A stretch of DNA of 64,000 bases from Platerodrilus igneus (GCA_036346225.1 JARFIW010001491.1:2542001-2606000); one strand, 5' to 3'. Positions 1-12,334 are shown, numbered from the stretch's first letter. Translations and numbers: made by a program. Notes: generated from the sequence alone by a model not told the origin.

Positions 1-425
1 CATTTCAATTTTCAGATTCTCTAGCTTACGTATTTGCTTCATTGTTCTGACATTCCACGCTCCGACTCGTAAAATGTTCTCTGCTCTTTTGAAACTTGTC
101 GATCGCATCCTCCGAAGTAGTTCCCTCCTGGAGATCCGATTGTGGGACTATTTTAACTCCTGAATCTTTACCCCAGAGGATGTCACCATTTTAAAAGAAC
201 TTCACTACGTGTGTACTTGGGAGGTATTGTTGTGGTTTCCTTCCACATCGTAGTAGTGTACCCTTAGAGTGTCATACCGAACCCCACGGTCTCTGCCACT
301 CTTAAGTACCGAAAAAGCTGCTGCCCTCTTTCGGAGACCTATCTTAGTCTGATTCCTCACTAAAGACCCCACTAATTTGGATAAACCTATAGTTTGGCTC
401 TCTAGCTCACTGAAATATGCAAGCC
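1..425 (-). mobile_element. LINE 5' end: leader and start of APE endonuclease ORF, cut by window edge
   Basis: Read on the minus strand, an ORF opens at an ATG at 108-106 and runs off the left edge. It contains VGAWNVRTM followed by a KLENLK motif, the hallmark N-terminus of the apurinic endonuclease domain in LINE proteins that databases label craniofacial development protein 2-like. The endonuclease nicks target DNA for target-primed reverse transcription. The minus-strand sequence upstream (to about 425) has higher GC content than its surroundings and reads like the LINE's 5' leader. Only about 36 codons are visible, so completeness cannot be judged. The same LINE family recurs at 30.8-35.7, 38.3-39.9 and 41.9-42.7 kb. 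Confidence 0.7.
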
Positions 426-1639
426 ATTCTACCCGTTCTAATATTTGAGAGCTTCTTCAAGGTGCAGGTATATTCAGAATGGGCTAACGTGCTATAAGGT
501 ATAATTTTTATTTTTAATACTACTTTTCCATTTGAAAGGTTAGAAAATATATTATTTCTAAAATGTTTGTTAAATATTTTGATAACAAACTACTAAATGA
601 ACGATTTAGCAGTAGTTTAGGCACCTAGTGCTGCCATATGGCAATGGTGCTTATCTCTAAAACAGTTGAAGTTTAAATATTTGTTTCTTATTCTATTTTG
701 TTAGTAAGTCGTTCCTAATACTAAAGATATCAATAAAAACAGTGAATTCAAAACACCGAAAATTCAGTCACTAATGGGTTAAGAGAGACGTTGAAAAAGA
801 AAGAGCCCAGGATAGGAAACAATTGTAAGGGGCGAGGAAGAACGATGGCTTCTTAGAAAATAGGTTAAAGTGACTAAGTGATAATACATCCATGGTTTAT
901 ACTAATAAATGTCAAACCCTGGGGTGATTATTGATATAATACTGCTTTGTAGAAGTCATAAATGAAATAAATTTTGTAACACCATTTTATACCAAAAATT
1001 TGGATATAATATCTTTAAGGCATGGAAATAACTAGAATTAAATGTACCACATTTCAAGGCAAATTTTGCCAGTCCAAACCCAAAGTAATTAGCAGTAATC
1101 AAAGTTTTCGAGAAATGCGATCGAATTACAAGTATTTGTTAATGCACGAAAATATTCGGCGAGAATTTTTATGGTACTAAAAGATCTTGTCAACATCACT
1201 ATTCTAGAGTAAATATTGGAATTTTCAAATAAAACGCCGATGTTATAACTACAAGTCCCTAGGGTTCTCACTAATAAATAACAGGCATGAGGTTGATATT
1301 GACGTATATTATTCTGATTGTACAATTCTAGAGATATAATTTTATAGATTAATTTTATTCGACCACTGTAAGCAGAAAGATTTGAATATCTCTAAGACTT
1401 CGCTTAGGTGTTAATATCTAAAAGCAATGAGCGAAATACCCTGTGACGAAATGTTTTGCAAAAGTAAAATTATATTAATAGAAGACATAAAGTCAAATGT
1501 TAGGCATTATGACGTTTAACATCTGCAGAAACTATACGAACTGACAGATAACGTTAATGTGAAAGTGATCAAGGTAACAATCGACCTACGGGGTTCTTAC
1601 CAATAAGTGATGACAGCCCTATGGTCGTTATCAGTGAAG
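426..1639. other. AT-rich spacer, nothing recognised
   Basis: There is no coding stretch with a recognisable motif and no obvious repeat. A short ORF on the minus strand (1089-1325) has no recognisable motif and is treated as chance. Confidence 0.5.
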
Positions 1640-1641
1640 TA

Positions 1642-2953
1642 CAGTATTGCCCGAAATAAACAGTACTGAAACTAAGTTGGCGGTGTTTTTATGCGTGCGC
1701 TGTCACACTCAAGTTAGCTAGTATAGACCTGTCAAGTAAACCTCAAACAAGTAATTAGTAGGGCCTAATTGTTAAAAATGGTGTTAAGTACAGAGGAGAA
1801 AGTGTTTCTGGTAGAGCATTATTTTCGTTCATACGGAATCGGCCGACGTAATGGTGCAAGTTTGCTATACGTGTCTGATCAATTCACACAAAGGTTTAAT
1901 AAACGTTCTCCAAGTAATGCTGTAATTTTGAAGGTTATTGAAAAGTTTAGAAATACAGGTAGTGTATTGTGCCAACGAAAAGGAAACTCGGGCGTCCCAG
2001 GACAGTTAACAACAACAATAACCATGAACGTGTTTTGGGCAAATCTTAGAAAATCCGAAAGTCAGCCAGGCAAGAACAGCGTTACAACTTGATTTAAAAG
2101 AACTTCCTTTCAAAGAATCCTGAAGGAGCTGGGTACATTTTCGTATGTGATTCAGGTACATCAACAACTACATCCTCGGGATTATCGCAGTAGAGTGGAA
2201 TATTGCGCCAGAATTCTCGCGTTACAGTATGAAAATCCTGAATTTTTGAAAAATGTTTGGTTTTCAGACGAAGCAAATTTTCACTTGTCAGGCTATGTGA
2301 ATCGTCGCACAAATCGATTTCTGGGCTTTGCCAGACCCGATGAGGTTCAAGAGGTTCCTTTACATAGTGAAAAAGTGAGTGTCTGGTGTGCTGTTTCCGG
2401 ACACGGAATCATTGGTCCGTACTTTATCGAAGAGAATGGTAGGCAAGTCACACTTAATCAACAGAGGTACAGACAAATTTTAACACGATTTATCCCTGAT
2501 CTACGTCAATTCTGTCGTGCACGTAACTTGGCATTTCGAAACCAATTTTTTCAGCAGGACGGGGCAACTTGCCATACTGCTGCCGCAATTCGTCAATTTC
2601 TTCAAGAACATTTTCCAAGCAAATTCATATCACGATTTACTGACTTCCCTTATCCTTCACATTCTCCAGACCTCACACCTCCAGACGCATACATTTGGGG
2701 CATGGCTAAAAATGCCGTTTTCAAACGGGCACCACAAACCATCGATGAATTAAAGGATGCCGTTAGAGTCTTCTTCGCAGCCCTGAGACAACCCTTATTC
2801 AATAACATGACCAGAAACTTAGAACATCGTTATGAAGTCTGTCTCGAACGAGGAGGTGCACATTTAGAACATATAATAAAGTGTCAATAATATGTATTTT
2901 TTAAATATACAAAACAATTACAATTTCAGTACTGTTTATTTCGGGCAATACTG
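1642..2953 (+). mobile_element. Mariner-like (IS630-Tc1-mariner) element with perfect TIRs
   Basis: The element starts CAGTATTGCC and ends GGCAATACTG. Counting the flanking TA, 1640-1671 and 2924-2955 are exact reverse complements over 32 bp. A TA dinucleotide flanks each end, which is the target duplication of this superfamily. The length of about 1.31 kb and a single transposase frame between the TIRs match a full-length element. Identical termini over 32 bp suggest fairly recent activity, although the transposase is now interrupted. The left end lies in unannotated AT-rich DNA and the right end abuts a spacer. Confidence 0.93.
1769..2890 (+). pseudogene. Mariner-like transposase, interrupted
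   Basis: This is a cut-and-paste transposase that binds the 32-bp ends and catalyses excision and insertion at TA. The first about 75 residues form an insect-type helix-turn-helix region (DUF4817-like: STEEKVFLVEHYF, later VIEKFRNTGSV). The catalytic part shows the first aspartate in WFSDEANFHLSGYV, the second in FQQDGATCHT and the third in LTPPDAYIWG, with 41 residues between the last two (DD41D-type spacing). One in-frame TGA lies at 2090-2092. The residues just before it fit the family poorly and fit better in another frame, so a pair of compensating indels between about 2000 and 2095 is also possible. The C-terminus (GGAHLEHI) looks complete, with a TAA at 2888-2890. Confidence 0.88.
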
Positions 2954-2955
2954 TA

Positions 2956-4550
2956 TTATTATTAATATAATTCTGTGAAGATCGTATTAATTAACAAATT
3001 TTATTGGACCCTTTGGAAGCAAAAACTCTTCGGAGTAATTAGTAACGATACTTTAAACATTCAAAGACATTTATTCTATACAATATTCCCACAGTATGCA
3101 TAAGCACTCAAATTGTATCCCACATAGAAGTACATGTGTACATAATATAGATATACGTATAAATTTTCCTTCAACCGGTAAAAATATAAGAGCAGTCAAT
3201 AGTTCAATCACATTTCTCATAACGAATCGCACAGTTCGTTCAACTTGTTTCAGTTAGTAGCAGTAGCAGTACTTTAACGGATCGAATTTTTTACATAGCA
3301 ATACATTATCTTCAGCAATATACTCAAGAAGAATCCTCCACGCATAAATTCGATAACCGTTTTTCTGAAGAGCCGTTGATCAACGTTGGTTTATCAGTTT
3401 GAATTTGAATTGTGCTTGCTGGTGAAATTAGGTAACCCTGGTTGTCTTCTCGTAACAAAACTAGTTTGCAAAAATTTAGATAATGCCAAGAAGGTTGTTA
3501 GGCTTTTAGCGCAAAAGCTTGTAAATTACGACGACGAAAGGTTAAAAACCCAAGTACTATTCAGATCCAAGGTGCCATGCAATAATTAACGAGAAATATT
3601 TGCGTCAGGAAGCTTTAAATTATGAATGAAGTGATGACGATATAGCAAAAGAATTTTTAACATTTTATTATAAAAAAGTAAGCAAAACTAATGAAATTTT
3701 GGCGCAAGCTGTAATATGATAGAAATCTAAATAGTTTTTACTAACTGGCCAGATAAAATTACTTGTAATTACAAATTACCATTACTGTTGGCAACAGTTA
3801 AATGTAATTGCACCCCCTATATTTATAGGAACAATATTTGAAACAAGAAAAACAATTGTTCCAAATTTAAAAATTAGGAAAACTTTGAGACAGTTTGAAA
3901 ATATATCTGATTTTCACAAAGTTCACTTTACTTCGTCCGCTCCAAATTACTTTCAGCATATAAATAAATATACATCATTTGTCATGAAAATCCAAAATTC
4001 GATCATTCGACCACTTCTAGGACATTTGGGAAAACCAAAAAGTATCAAACTGGTTCTCCATAGTTTACCAACCCCATATCTTCGTTTTTCGTATATAATT
4101 TGCAAGAAATGTTATTAGAAAATTTTTGAACCTGATTTCTCCTTGTTCCAGTAGACTGATCTACAACGCCTCGAACAAGGTTCTTCGTCTCTTTGTAACA
4201 TATTCTTTAACAAGATTTATAAGTACGTAGATTCTTACGGTTTAGTACACTTAGTGTACCAATTTAATTCAGTAATTAATTTCTTAATATTAATTACTAT
4301 TCAAACATTTACAATATTACTCAATTAGAAGTCGCGTATTATTTAAAATGAATAATGAAGGCTCATGTTTTATCGTATGGTTGTTTGAACTTTGCTCAAT
4401 ATAGCAAGCAATGTAAGGTTGTTTCATCAGATAAGAGACCATTCGCTCTCGGTTCGTGAAACTGATAACATGGGTTTTAGGAGGAATCGATCGAACGATA
4501 TGCATTTTGATTTGTACCGTATTATGAAAAAGTCTCTGTTAAGCGTAATC

Positions 4551-4551
<1 letters not shown>
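2956..4551. other. AT-rich spacer, nothing recognised
   Basis: Short ORFs at 3386-3589 and 3885-4118 have no motif I recognise. The stretch 3180-3360 is less AT-rich than its surroundings but shows no coding or repeat structure that I can name. Confidence 0.45.

Positions 4552-4584
<33 letters not shown>
4552..4584. repeat. (TA)n microsatellite
   Basis: Uninterrupted TA dinucleotides over about 33 bp, one of at least six such tracts in the window. Unlike the tracts at 13-21 kb, it is not visibly attached to the repeated G-rich motif. Confidence 0.95.
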
Positions 4585-4587
<3 letters not shown>

Positions 4588-5009
4588 ATTCCTTATTCTA
4601 ATTTGATTTCAGTTACACCGCTTTTTGAGGGAGACTTTTAAGATTACTATGCCAAGTGGTCGGATCCCCATGGATAAATATAACGTCCTGCATTACGTCG
4701 TTTCAGTTTATTGGTTTGTGGAAGGTGAATAATAAATTTAATTAGGAAATTACCTTCAAGAATAAAGGAAACCAGCATAAGTATTCAATCCTTTGGTAAT
4801 TTACAGTTCTGAAAAATTTCTCTAAAAAGTCTGCTTGTTTCAATTCGAAACATATGGTTTCGTTAAGCTGCCTTGTGATCTTCAGCATTTGTTCCACAAA
4901 TCAAAGTAAGCGAATGTTGTCCGGCGACCTGTGCATTTGTTGCGTTTATTTTCGGCGGTATTTGGTTATTTCATTTACATTGATTCCGTTTCTACGTCGA
5001 TAACATCCT

Positions 5010-6080
5010 GTTTATTATAAATACCCTTGCGAATAATTTTCATTTTAATCTAGTTGTTTTGAAACGAAAAGTTTATGCTAAAATTAATAGCTTATATCCT
5101 GTTTTGAGTATCCGTTAAATTGTTATACACTACGACCGCGTATAATTGATTCTTATGTGATTTCCATCTAAAGACTCGTTGAAATAGTGTATTCTATTAT
5201 TTGATAAAGCTTGAGTTGAGTTTTCTAATCTCCTTTTGGTATGTTGATAACGCGAGAATCGAAGCTCGAATTCTGGTTATTTAAACATTTTCAATTTGAT
5301 TTTGCAGTTCGTCCTTAGATGTATTTTCGAAATTACTTACTTCAAGAGCGATGCACGTTTTTTTATAAGAAGTGTAGATCCTCACTGCATCGGTGAGTTC
5401 TCCTGCGTTATTAATATTAGTAAAACTCTCTTTTTAGCTCTTAGCTGGAGACCAAATTGCTTGTTATGTAGGCCCGATTATTCTTTGACGTAGATCAACT
5501 GCTCTTGCGTGCAGAGCGCTGTTGCAATTACGGTAGCAGCATAGTTGTTGCTGACTACCGCGGCGATGCTGTGCTGATCCGCCTCCAGATGGATGGCAAG
5601 ATAAGTATCCCCACACATGTACGTGACTTGTATTTTTTAACATACCAAGAGATAAACCCAATTCGCATCGTGCTGACGAACAAAACACGTTTTTTTTTAA
5701 AAACCCACTTTGAAATTAGATACGCTAATGTTTCTTATGGTAAAATCCTGACTAGAAAGGTTTCTAAATCTAATGCTTTTTTTACTTAACTCTTCTGCTT
5801 ATACGAAAGTATCAGCATTCTTTTTTACTAGTTAGATTTATTGCATGTTAGCTACGAAATGCACTTCGTGGAAAAATTGCTTTTTTTTTAAATAGTAACT
5901 CTATTTAAATTTTTTGCTGTTTAGATAGAAATTTCTTTTTTTTTATTGTAAACGGAAAATCGTTGGCAATGTATTTTTGTGTTGCTAGGACCCTCCCCTC
6001 TTCGCATTGGTGGTTACCCCGGTATTCCTATCTGACTCGTACGCTGCATAACGTAGCACGTTTTGGAATTTGACAAGAAA
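5010..6080 (+). mobile_element. Solo LTR/leader-like copy related to the gypsy element at 55.4-58.0 kb
   Basis: Blocks here recur in the same order at 55420-56800: the GTATCCGTTAA segment, the ATCTAAAGACT segment, GATAACGYGAGRAT, AGCGATGCACGTTTTTTT, TCGGTGAGTT, CTCTTTTTAGCTCTTA and the GTAGATC...GCTGTTG stretch. At 58425 the related sequence is followed by gag, whereas here no gag follows. A solo LTR or a leader fragment left by recombination is the simplest reading. Exact ends are not visible. Small ORFs at 5296-5493 and 5505-5789 are not treated as genes. Confidence 0.6.
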
Positions 6081-6920
6081 GTCAGTATTGCATTTACACG
6101 AGCAAGCTAACCTAGCAAGTATTTGCTTATATTATGGCGCAATTAGTATTAAAGTTACGTTTCAAGTAATATTTATAACCTATAACGTGTTTGCTTGCTC
6201 AGGTTAAGCGAATTATTATTAAAAATTAATACTTGAAACTTAAGTAAATAATCAAAGGAATTCATACCCTTGGCTATGATTTAGTATAGCTTTTTGGGTC
6301 AAATTCTAAGGAATTATTTAACATTGAACTAACGTTTAACCTGTAGTTCAGAAATTTGTAGTATTGTTGTGAGCCTGAACATACAGATCTGAATATCAAA
6401 AAACGTTGTTAAATATTGTTGTCTAAAAAAATTACTGTTTTCATAGGAATTTAGTAGGGAAAGTATACTCTACTAAAATTAAATCTGCTGCTGTTTTCTT
6501 AAAGATTTTGTTTTTTTATGAATATTCGTTGTATATTTTGAAAACTAAATTATTAAACATAAAAAGAATACAAATTTATTAAACGAATAACTTTAAATTA
6601 AATTTACTGTTTTATTTTGAACAAATGCGTCCAAAAATAGGGAAATTTAATCCAATTCTTTGATTTATATTCCTAAATAGGTGAAATATTAGTGGTGACG
6701 TATGATAATCAATTTTGTAGTATTTTTCATCAGGTCTGATCAGTAATACTACTTGATCTTTATACTAGTAAGAGTTTAAAACGACAAGCTCTTTTGTAGT
6801 CTTGTCTTACAATAGTCCTCAAGTAGCTCCAATAGTGTGGTTTGATAACATATATTTTTATAACAGGAAGTGATTTTATATTATATCTCTTTTACCACTA
6901 CAACCAAAGAATATTTTACT
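6081..6920. other. AT-rich spacer, nothing recognised
   Basis: No coding motif, repeat or RNA-like structure was seen. Homopolymer T tracts are frequent. Confidence 0.45.
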
Positions 6921-6921
6921 A

Positions 6922-8122
6922 GCGCCCCTGTTACTTTTCACTTTCTATCGCACTGTAAAAAAAGTTGTTAGGTGGCTTGGAAAAGAGCGGTTGGTCGTAA
7001 ACATCAGCTTGGTCTAGAGAAATTTAGTCAACAGGCAGCGTTACACGGAAGAACAACGTGCTTTTTGTACGAGCAAGTTTACCGAAACAGCAATTCGTAC
7101 ACTCTCGTTCGACGTTAGTTTAAGAACAACGTGCTTTTTGTACGCGCGAGAAGCACAGAAAGAAACCCTGACAATATTGAGATTGTAAAAGCGTCTGTGC
7201 AATAAAAATCAAACTTGTCGGTGCGCAAGCGTGCATCTGCGTTAAATGTGACAAGAACCCGAATTCATCAAATTCTTCAGAAAGATTTACAAATACATGC
7301 CTACAAAATCCAGATCGTGCAGGAATTGAAACCGACAGACTACGCTGAGAGACAATTATTCGCCAACGAAATACTGAATCGATTTCAATCGTTCGGCAAC
7401 ATCTTGTTCTCGGATGAAGCGCATTTCCACGTTAATAGCTTTGTCAACAAGCATAATTGTCGGCATTTGTGTGAAATGAACCCGAAAATAAACCATAAAG
7501 AGACTTTGCATAGCCCAAAGGTTACAGTTTGGGCCACTATTTCATTATCTGGAATTATCAGTCCGTTTTTTTGACGATGATCACGACAACACCACGACGG
7601 TGAATTCCGAACGTTTTGTCAATATCATACTTGATTTTTTAACACCTGCTGTTCAAGAATTTGATGGATTTGATCAAGAAACTTGGTTTCAACAACATAG
7701 AGCCACAAGCCACACTTCAAATCCGTCTTTACTCGTTGTTGAAGCGCTTTTATCTGCAAAACTGACTTCCCGAAGAGGACATATCAACAGGCCTCCGCAA
7801 AACCAGGATTTGACGTCATGCGACTTTTTTATGGACATATCTCAAGAGTAGAGTGTTTTGCAACCGTCCTGCCACTCTGGAGGAATTCCAGAACCACATT
7901 CCGGGAGAAATGTCAGCCATACCTAACCAAACTTTGCGAAGCGTGATGGCAAATTTTAGAGCTAGAATTCAAGAGTGCCAGGAGAGAAATGAGCTTTGGA
8001 CAATATCATTTTTAAAAACTAAATTTCCCAAGCTTTGTCTTCAACTTAATAAAGTATTTGTCAAAATCGACCGACTATTTTTTTTTAATTTGAATATAAA
8101 AAGTGAAAACTAACAAGGACAC
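6922..8122 (+). mobile_element. Second mariner-like element, degraded, with imperfect TIRs
   Basis: The left end (6924-6947) contains CTGTTACTTTTCACTTT. The right end (8096-8119), reverse-complemented, contains TTGTTAGTTTTCACTTT, so the termini are imperfect inverted repeats of about 24 bp. They enclose a broken transposase frame. The size of about 1.2 kb is normal for the superfamily. The outermost bases and TA duplications are not clean enough to fix the boundary to the base. Confidence 0.75.
7047..8050 (+). pseudogene. Mariner-like transposase, several frameshifts and a lost catalytic residue
   Basis: The start near 7047 shows EEQRAFC, the N-terminal helix-turn-helix region of insect mariner-like transposases. 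A TAA interrupts the frame at about 7201. The frame then runs through ILFSDEAHFHVNSFVNKHNC (first catalytic Asp). A homopolymer frameshift follows at the T run near 7567-7573, just after SGIISPF. The second catalytic Asp appears lost: the usual QQDGA block reads QQHRA. The third lies in DLTSCDFF. A further frameshift near 7845 precedes SRVFCNRPATLEEF. The enzyme cannot be active. A scrap of the same family lies at 9896-9965. Confidence 0.85.
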
Positions 8123-8532
8123 TCAGAATGTTGTTTCTTTTGAAATAACAAGGTAGTAGGAACACGCCTCTTATGTCCTTTCTTTGCTCTAACTATATTA
8201 TTTTCGATGACCGTGTTCACACAGCGAATGCGATATTTTTCTCTGATGGTTTCAAGTTCTCCTTCGACGAACATCTTGCTTTTTATGAGCCTAGGACTTT
8301 GTGACGCCCTATTTAGTGTTGTTCTAATTTTAGTTACTATGAAGTGTTGTATTAAGTATAACTTCTGAAAACCCATGACCATCTCATGTTGCCCTACCCA
8401 GAATAGACCCCAACTACGTCGGAAAATTGCCTTTCCTTTAACTACTTCTTTTAGGAAAGGATTTTTGTAGATAGCCACTAACCACGCCAATATGAGGCTA
8501 CAAACAAAAAAATATTTTATCTTATGTCCCAA
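8110..8532 (-). CDS. Unrecognised 140-codon ORF, possibly chance
   Basis: The ORF is longer than most chance frames here and opens with a hydrophobic stretch (IKYFFVCSLILAWLVAIY) followed by a basic, unstructured-looking C-terminus ending in KKQHSECPC. I recognise no family. It begins directly beyond the right terminus of the mariner-like element, and no splice-site context or promoter is evident. Most likely it is non-functional or a fragment of an old element. Confidence 0.15.
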   Translation of the reverse strand: MGHKIKYFFVCSLILAWLVAIYKNPFLKEVVKGKAIFRRSWGLFWVGQHEMVMGFQKLYLIQHFIVTKIRTTLNRASQSPRLIKSKMFVEGELETIREKYRIRCVNTVIENNIVRAKKGHKRRVPTTLLFQKKQHSECPC

Positions 8533-9666
8533 TTACCATCATCGTGACAACCATTCAACTCCAATTCACGTATCGTAACTAACCACAGAAAAGTCGAAAA
8601 CCAACTTCAAGATATTTCTCTAAAATGAAACAAAATAGGTCAAAACTACTAAGGTCATTAGTTACCATTTGTCTTGCTAAATGTTCATGAAACATAAATT
8701 TGGTAAAGAAATTTAAATAAAAACTGATTTCAATTTTACAGAACCAGAATTTTCTCAAAATAACATGGCCTGAAGAAGGAAGATTTAAAGGGAAAATGAA
8801 TTTTTTCAAGACCTCTTGAACGAAATAACAAAGTGGAATGTTTAGTGAATCGCGCGTGCGCGCGCACACACACCCCAAAGCATCCTCCCAATGCAATAAA
8901 AAAATATGCTTTAGAAAACAAATATAAAAACCTCATCCTTAAAGTGAAATCATTGAACCGTTTTACGTAAGGCAAAATTAGTCAAAACTATTCGCACTAG
9001 AAATACCCAATAATTCTATTAGCAAAATAAATTATACGAATCGGACTCTTGTAGTATCCGCATATTTTAGAAATTTTGGAATTTGATTATGTTTTCAGAT
9101 GAAGTAGATGTCATCATGGAACGCAAAATACATAAGGTTTGACAAACTCCTATTTTTAAATTCTACCGAGTATTTAGGGGAATACCCGGAGCGTTACATG
9201 TTTGATCAAAATTGTCATATTATACATACATCTAATTACCTGTGACTTTAGAACGAATTTCCTCCATACTTTTTTGTCACAACACAATTAAAGCAGCGCC
9301 GTCTTCGTAAAACCACGCCAGTAAGTTATTTGACGTCAAACTTAACACTTAAACATATTCTTTGTTTTTAGTGTAGGTTTATCATTTTGTACTATGTAAA
9401 AGGGCGATTTGCTGCCATTGTTTTAGAAATAGCTCATAATAAAACCATTTTCTGAAATACTTTTTAATAGTTTTAATATTGCATCCATTTAACAAACCAC
9501 CGCCACAAAACGTAATGTATATAAGAAGATTTATTAACACGGCTTTAGCTTTAATTAAACTAGAAAAAATTTAAGTATTGATACTGACCACTTTATCGAT
9601 ATTAAGGAATAATTAATAACTTGTTACGTATAAAAGTAAAGATGCTAGCCATTATATGTTCTAATT
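8533..9666. other. AT-rich spacer with short GC/CA tract
   Basis: A short alternating purine-pyrimidine tract (GCGCGTGCGCGCGCACACAC) lies at 8851-8872. It is nearly self-complementary and could favour Z-DNA or a hairpin. Nothing else was recognised. Confidence 0.5.
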
Positions 9667-10390
9667 AAAATTCCTTGGTGGGTGACCTCTGGTTTAATGT
9701 TTATGCTGTATGACAAGTATATGGTAAAAGCTTTTGATGTGGTTTGGGGTTTAAAGTTTACAAACCCGCAAATTGATGTCTTATTATTAGCGGTGCCAAT
9801 GACACCAACGTGTCGTTTCAAATAATGTTTATTGGTTACTCATTAGTAAACTGCATTTTTAGTTTTAATACAAACAATGGATGTTCAGGAATATGACAGC
9901 CGACAGACTACGCTTGTAGAGACTGCTTACTTCGCACAACGAAATCTTGAATCGATTTCCTGCAAAACAGCAAACAAAAGTGGGATACACTAGCACCGAA
10001 TAAACATTAAACCACGAATTTTATTGTGTATCAATAAATGCTCATTGTCATTTGATCCTTTTAAATTCATGACTGCGGTTATTTTGTATTTTTAACACTG
10101 ACACCAAAAAGGAATTACAAATTCCAATCGTGTGTTACTAGCTTATAAAGTAGCGTTTTACAAGCTCGCTGCCTGTAAAGCAAAACACCCATTATTTATA
10201 TTGAAACTCAAAAATGCAGTTTACTACTGAGTAACAAACATTATTTGAAGCGACCCATCAGGTGTCATTGGCATTGCTTATGATAAAACACATCAAGTCA
10301 TGGGTTTGTAATATTTAAACCGCATATTTAAACCGCAAACTTGACATACAGCATAAACATTATACCAGGGGTCATCCATCAAGAAATTTC
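9667..10390. mobile_element. Inverted-repeat (MITE-like) element of about 0.72 kb
   Basis: The left arm 9667-9888 and right arm 10184-10390 are inverted repeats of each other. Matching blocks in order are TGGTGGGTGACCTCTGG, TAATGTTTATGCTGTATG, TGCCAATGACACC, TTCAAATAATGTTT and AGTAAACTGCATTTTT. Divergence between the arms is roughly 15-20% by eye. The centre holds a fragment of mariner-like transposase, so the element may be a deletion derivative of that family. It has no intact coding capacity. Confidence 0.8.
9896..9965 (+). pseudogene. Fragment of mariner-like transposase inside the inverted repeat
   Basis: The nucleotides GCCGACAGACTACGC and CAACGAAATCTTGAATCGATTTC closely match the segment at about 7333-7388 in the degraded element to the left, which encodes PTDYAERQLF and NEILNRF. 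The fragment is about 70 bp long and frameshifted. Confidence 0.7.
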
Positions 10391-12330
10391 AATTTGAGCA
10401 TGTGGTGGGTAGCCCCAATGCTGTTATACGTACCCTGAAAACATCCCGTTCAATTTTAGTTTTTAAAAAATAATTTCTTTTCGTAAATACCAATCTATGG
10501 AGTAAAAATAATTCTATAAAGTTGTGAATAAACAGGAAAATGAATAAATTTTCTTTTTGCGCACGCAATTTAAAAATATACATCTTATAGAGAGCTTGAA
10601 TACTAAAATGAAGATTTATTGGCACAGCGTGATTATTTAAAGTGGCGGACAATTAACCACTATTTACAAACGCTAGCTTCACTGACGTTATCAGCTGGCG
10701 TTGTTCACTCATATTGCAAGCAATTAAATCTATATAAAGCATTATTTTTCATTGTTCTGTTAAACAGTTACTTTTTAGCTTGATAAGGCGAGTGGGTCTG
10801 TTCGTCTAAAAGTACCTTTCTTTAATATCACAACTTGGGCACGTTCTATCCTGATGATTCTCCCTTACAAGTGTGCGTGAAACATCGGCTCGTCAGGTTC
10901 TTAATATGACAGTCAATATCTGGAACACCAACAGTTGAATCAACTTTCCTTGATCGTACCTACGTACATTCGTATTCCTGTATCTCTAGAATTTATGAAG
11001 GGATCATTTTATTAAAATATAACCTATAACCGTAATTAATATTTCTTAAGTTTGTTTTGCAAGTAAACAATTGTACAGCAAAATATCTGTACTTGAATGT
11101 GTCAGTATAGCTGGAGTGGAAATAGAAGTTCATTCTGTAGCCGTTGAACTTGACCCAAGAATCGAAGATGGTATTTGCTCTTGTTTCTAAACGTACAAAT
11201 TATAATACTCGTGCTCTCATTTTCACACAAATCTCGAACACCACTTTTACTTTCGGGTCTTAACCTAAATGTGTCTCATTTCATAAACGTTAACTTGGGG
11301 CAAATGACCAGACGAATCGATTTTCATTTCGTGTAGACAAAGTTCAATTAACATAGCTATCGCCTAATTTACGGAATACATAAAGAATACTCCTTATTAT
11401 TTAAATACTCAGTCATACTTTTCAAATTTTCATATAAAACATCCTGAACAATTTATGAAATTATATAGGAAAACGATTTTCTAGATATTTCGTTTCGATG
11501 CAGCAATTCCGGGTTCACTGATACCTCACTTCCTTGGTTGACGTTTTGCTGACAAAATTAACTCCGTTAATTTCGGATATAATGGATGATGGATTTTTCT
11601 TGACAGCAACTTGGATTTGAGCAACGCATGACAATAACGGATCAAAATCAAATTAGCCGGGGCGGAAATTATGGTGTATCGAAAAAAAAGCTCGAGGCGA
11701 AATGATGCTCGGGTTTTAGTGACGTATGTATGACCAAAGCCCTTGTAGATGTATTCGATGAGGGTCACTGACCGGCCGTAACACCGAAATAAGGACCCAA
11801 CACGCACACATCGGACACTCACACCTTACATAACGAATTTGTAATGAGAAAGGTCGGTCGCTCGGAGCGGAGCTTTCGTTAACTGTATGCACCATCTTGC
11901 ACTGATTTATCACAGTAATTTTGCTGGTTGATGACAATTGGATGCAGAATTATCGCAAAGATTATGATCGTTCAAGACATGAGGGATATGATCTTAATTT
12001 TGATCACATTTTCTTTATTAAATTGACGGTAGTGAATAATAGGCACTCACGCGACCTTTGTTCTTTCTTCTTGTAAGACGTAAAATATAACAGCTTTAAA
12101 CGCGACGACCGTATAAAAACCCAGAGTTTTTATGTAAAGTTTTGAGGGTTTTTTCAGTCGTTGCCTAACAACATTTGTAATTAGCATATCAATTTGATGA
12201 CTGATAAACAGGTTAATATAAAAAAACATTTCTTAACATAAAAAAATCGAAGTAAGCTGACTAAATCCTTTAACCACTAAAATAATGCCTCGTAACAGTC
12301 TATGAATATCAGCGGCAAGGAATTGGAAAT
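10391..12330. other. Spacer with unrecognised minus-strand ORFs
   Basis: Overlapping minus-strand frames at 11526-11822 and 11716-11937 lie in a slightly GC-richer patch (11500-11950). I do not recognise a domain in either. The remainder is AT-rich without visible structure. Confidence 0.4.
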
Positions 12331-12334
12331 TTCT

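Noticed and set aside
8110..8532. A secreted or membrane protein gene
   Set aside because: A hydrophobic start is visible, but there is no family, promoter or intron evidence; kept only as a low-confidence ORF.
11526..11937. Two overlapping minus-strand ORFs of 73-98 codons as a gene
   Set aside because: No recognisable domain, splice signals or repeat of a known family; mentioned only in the spacer entry.
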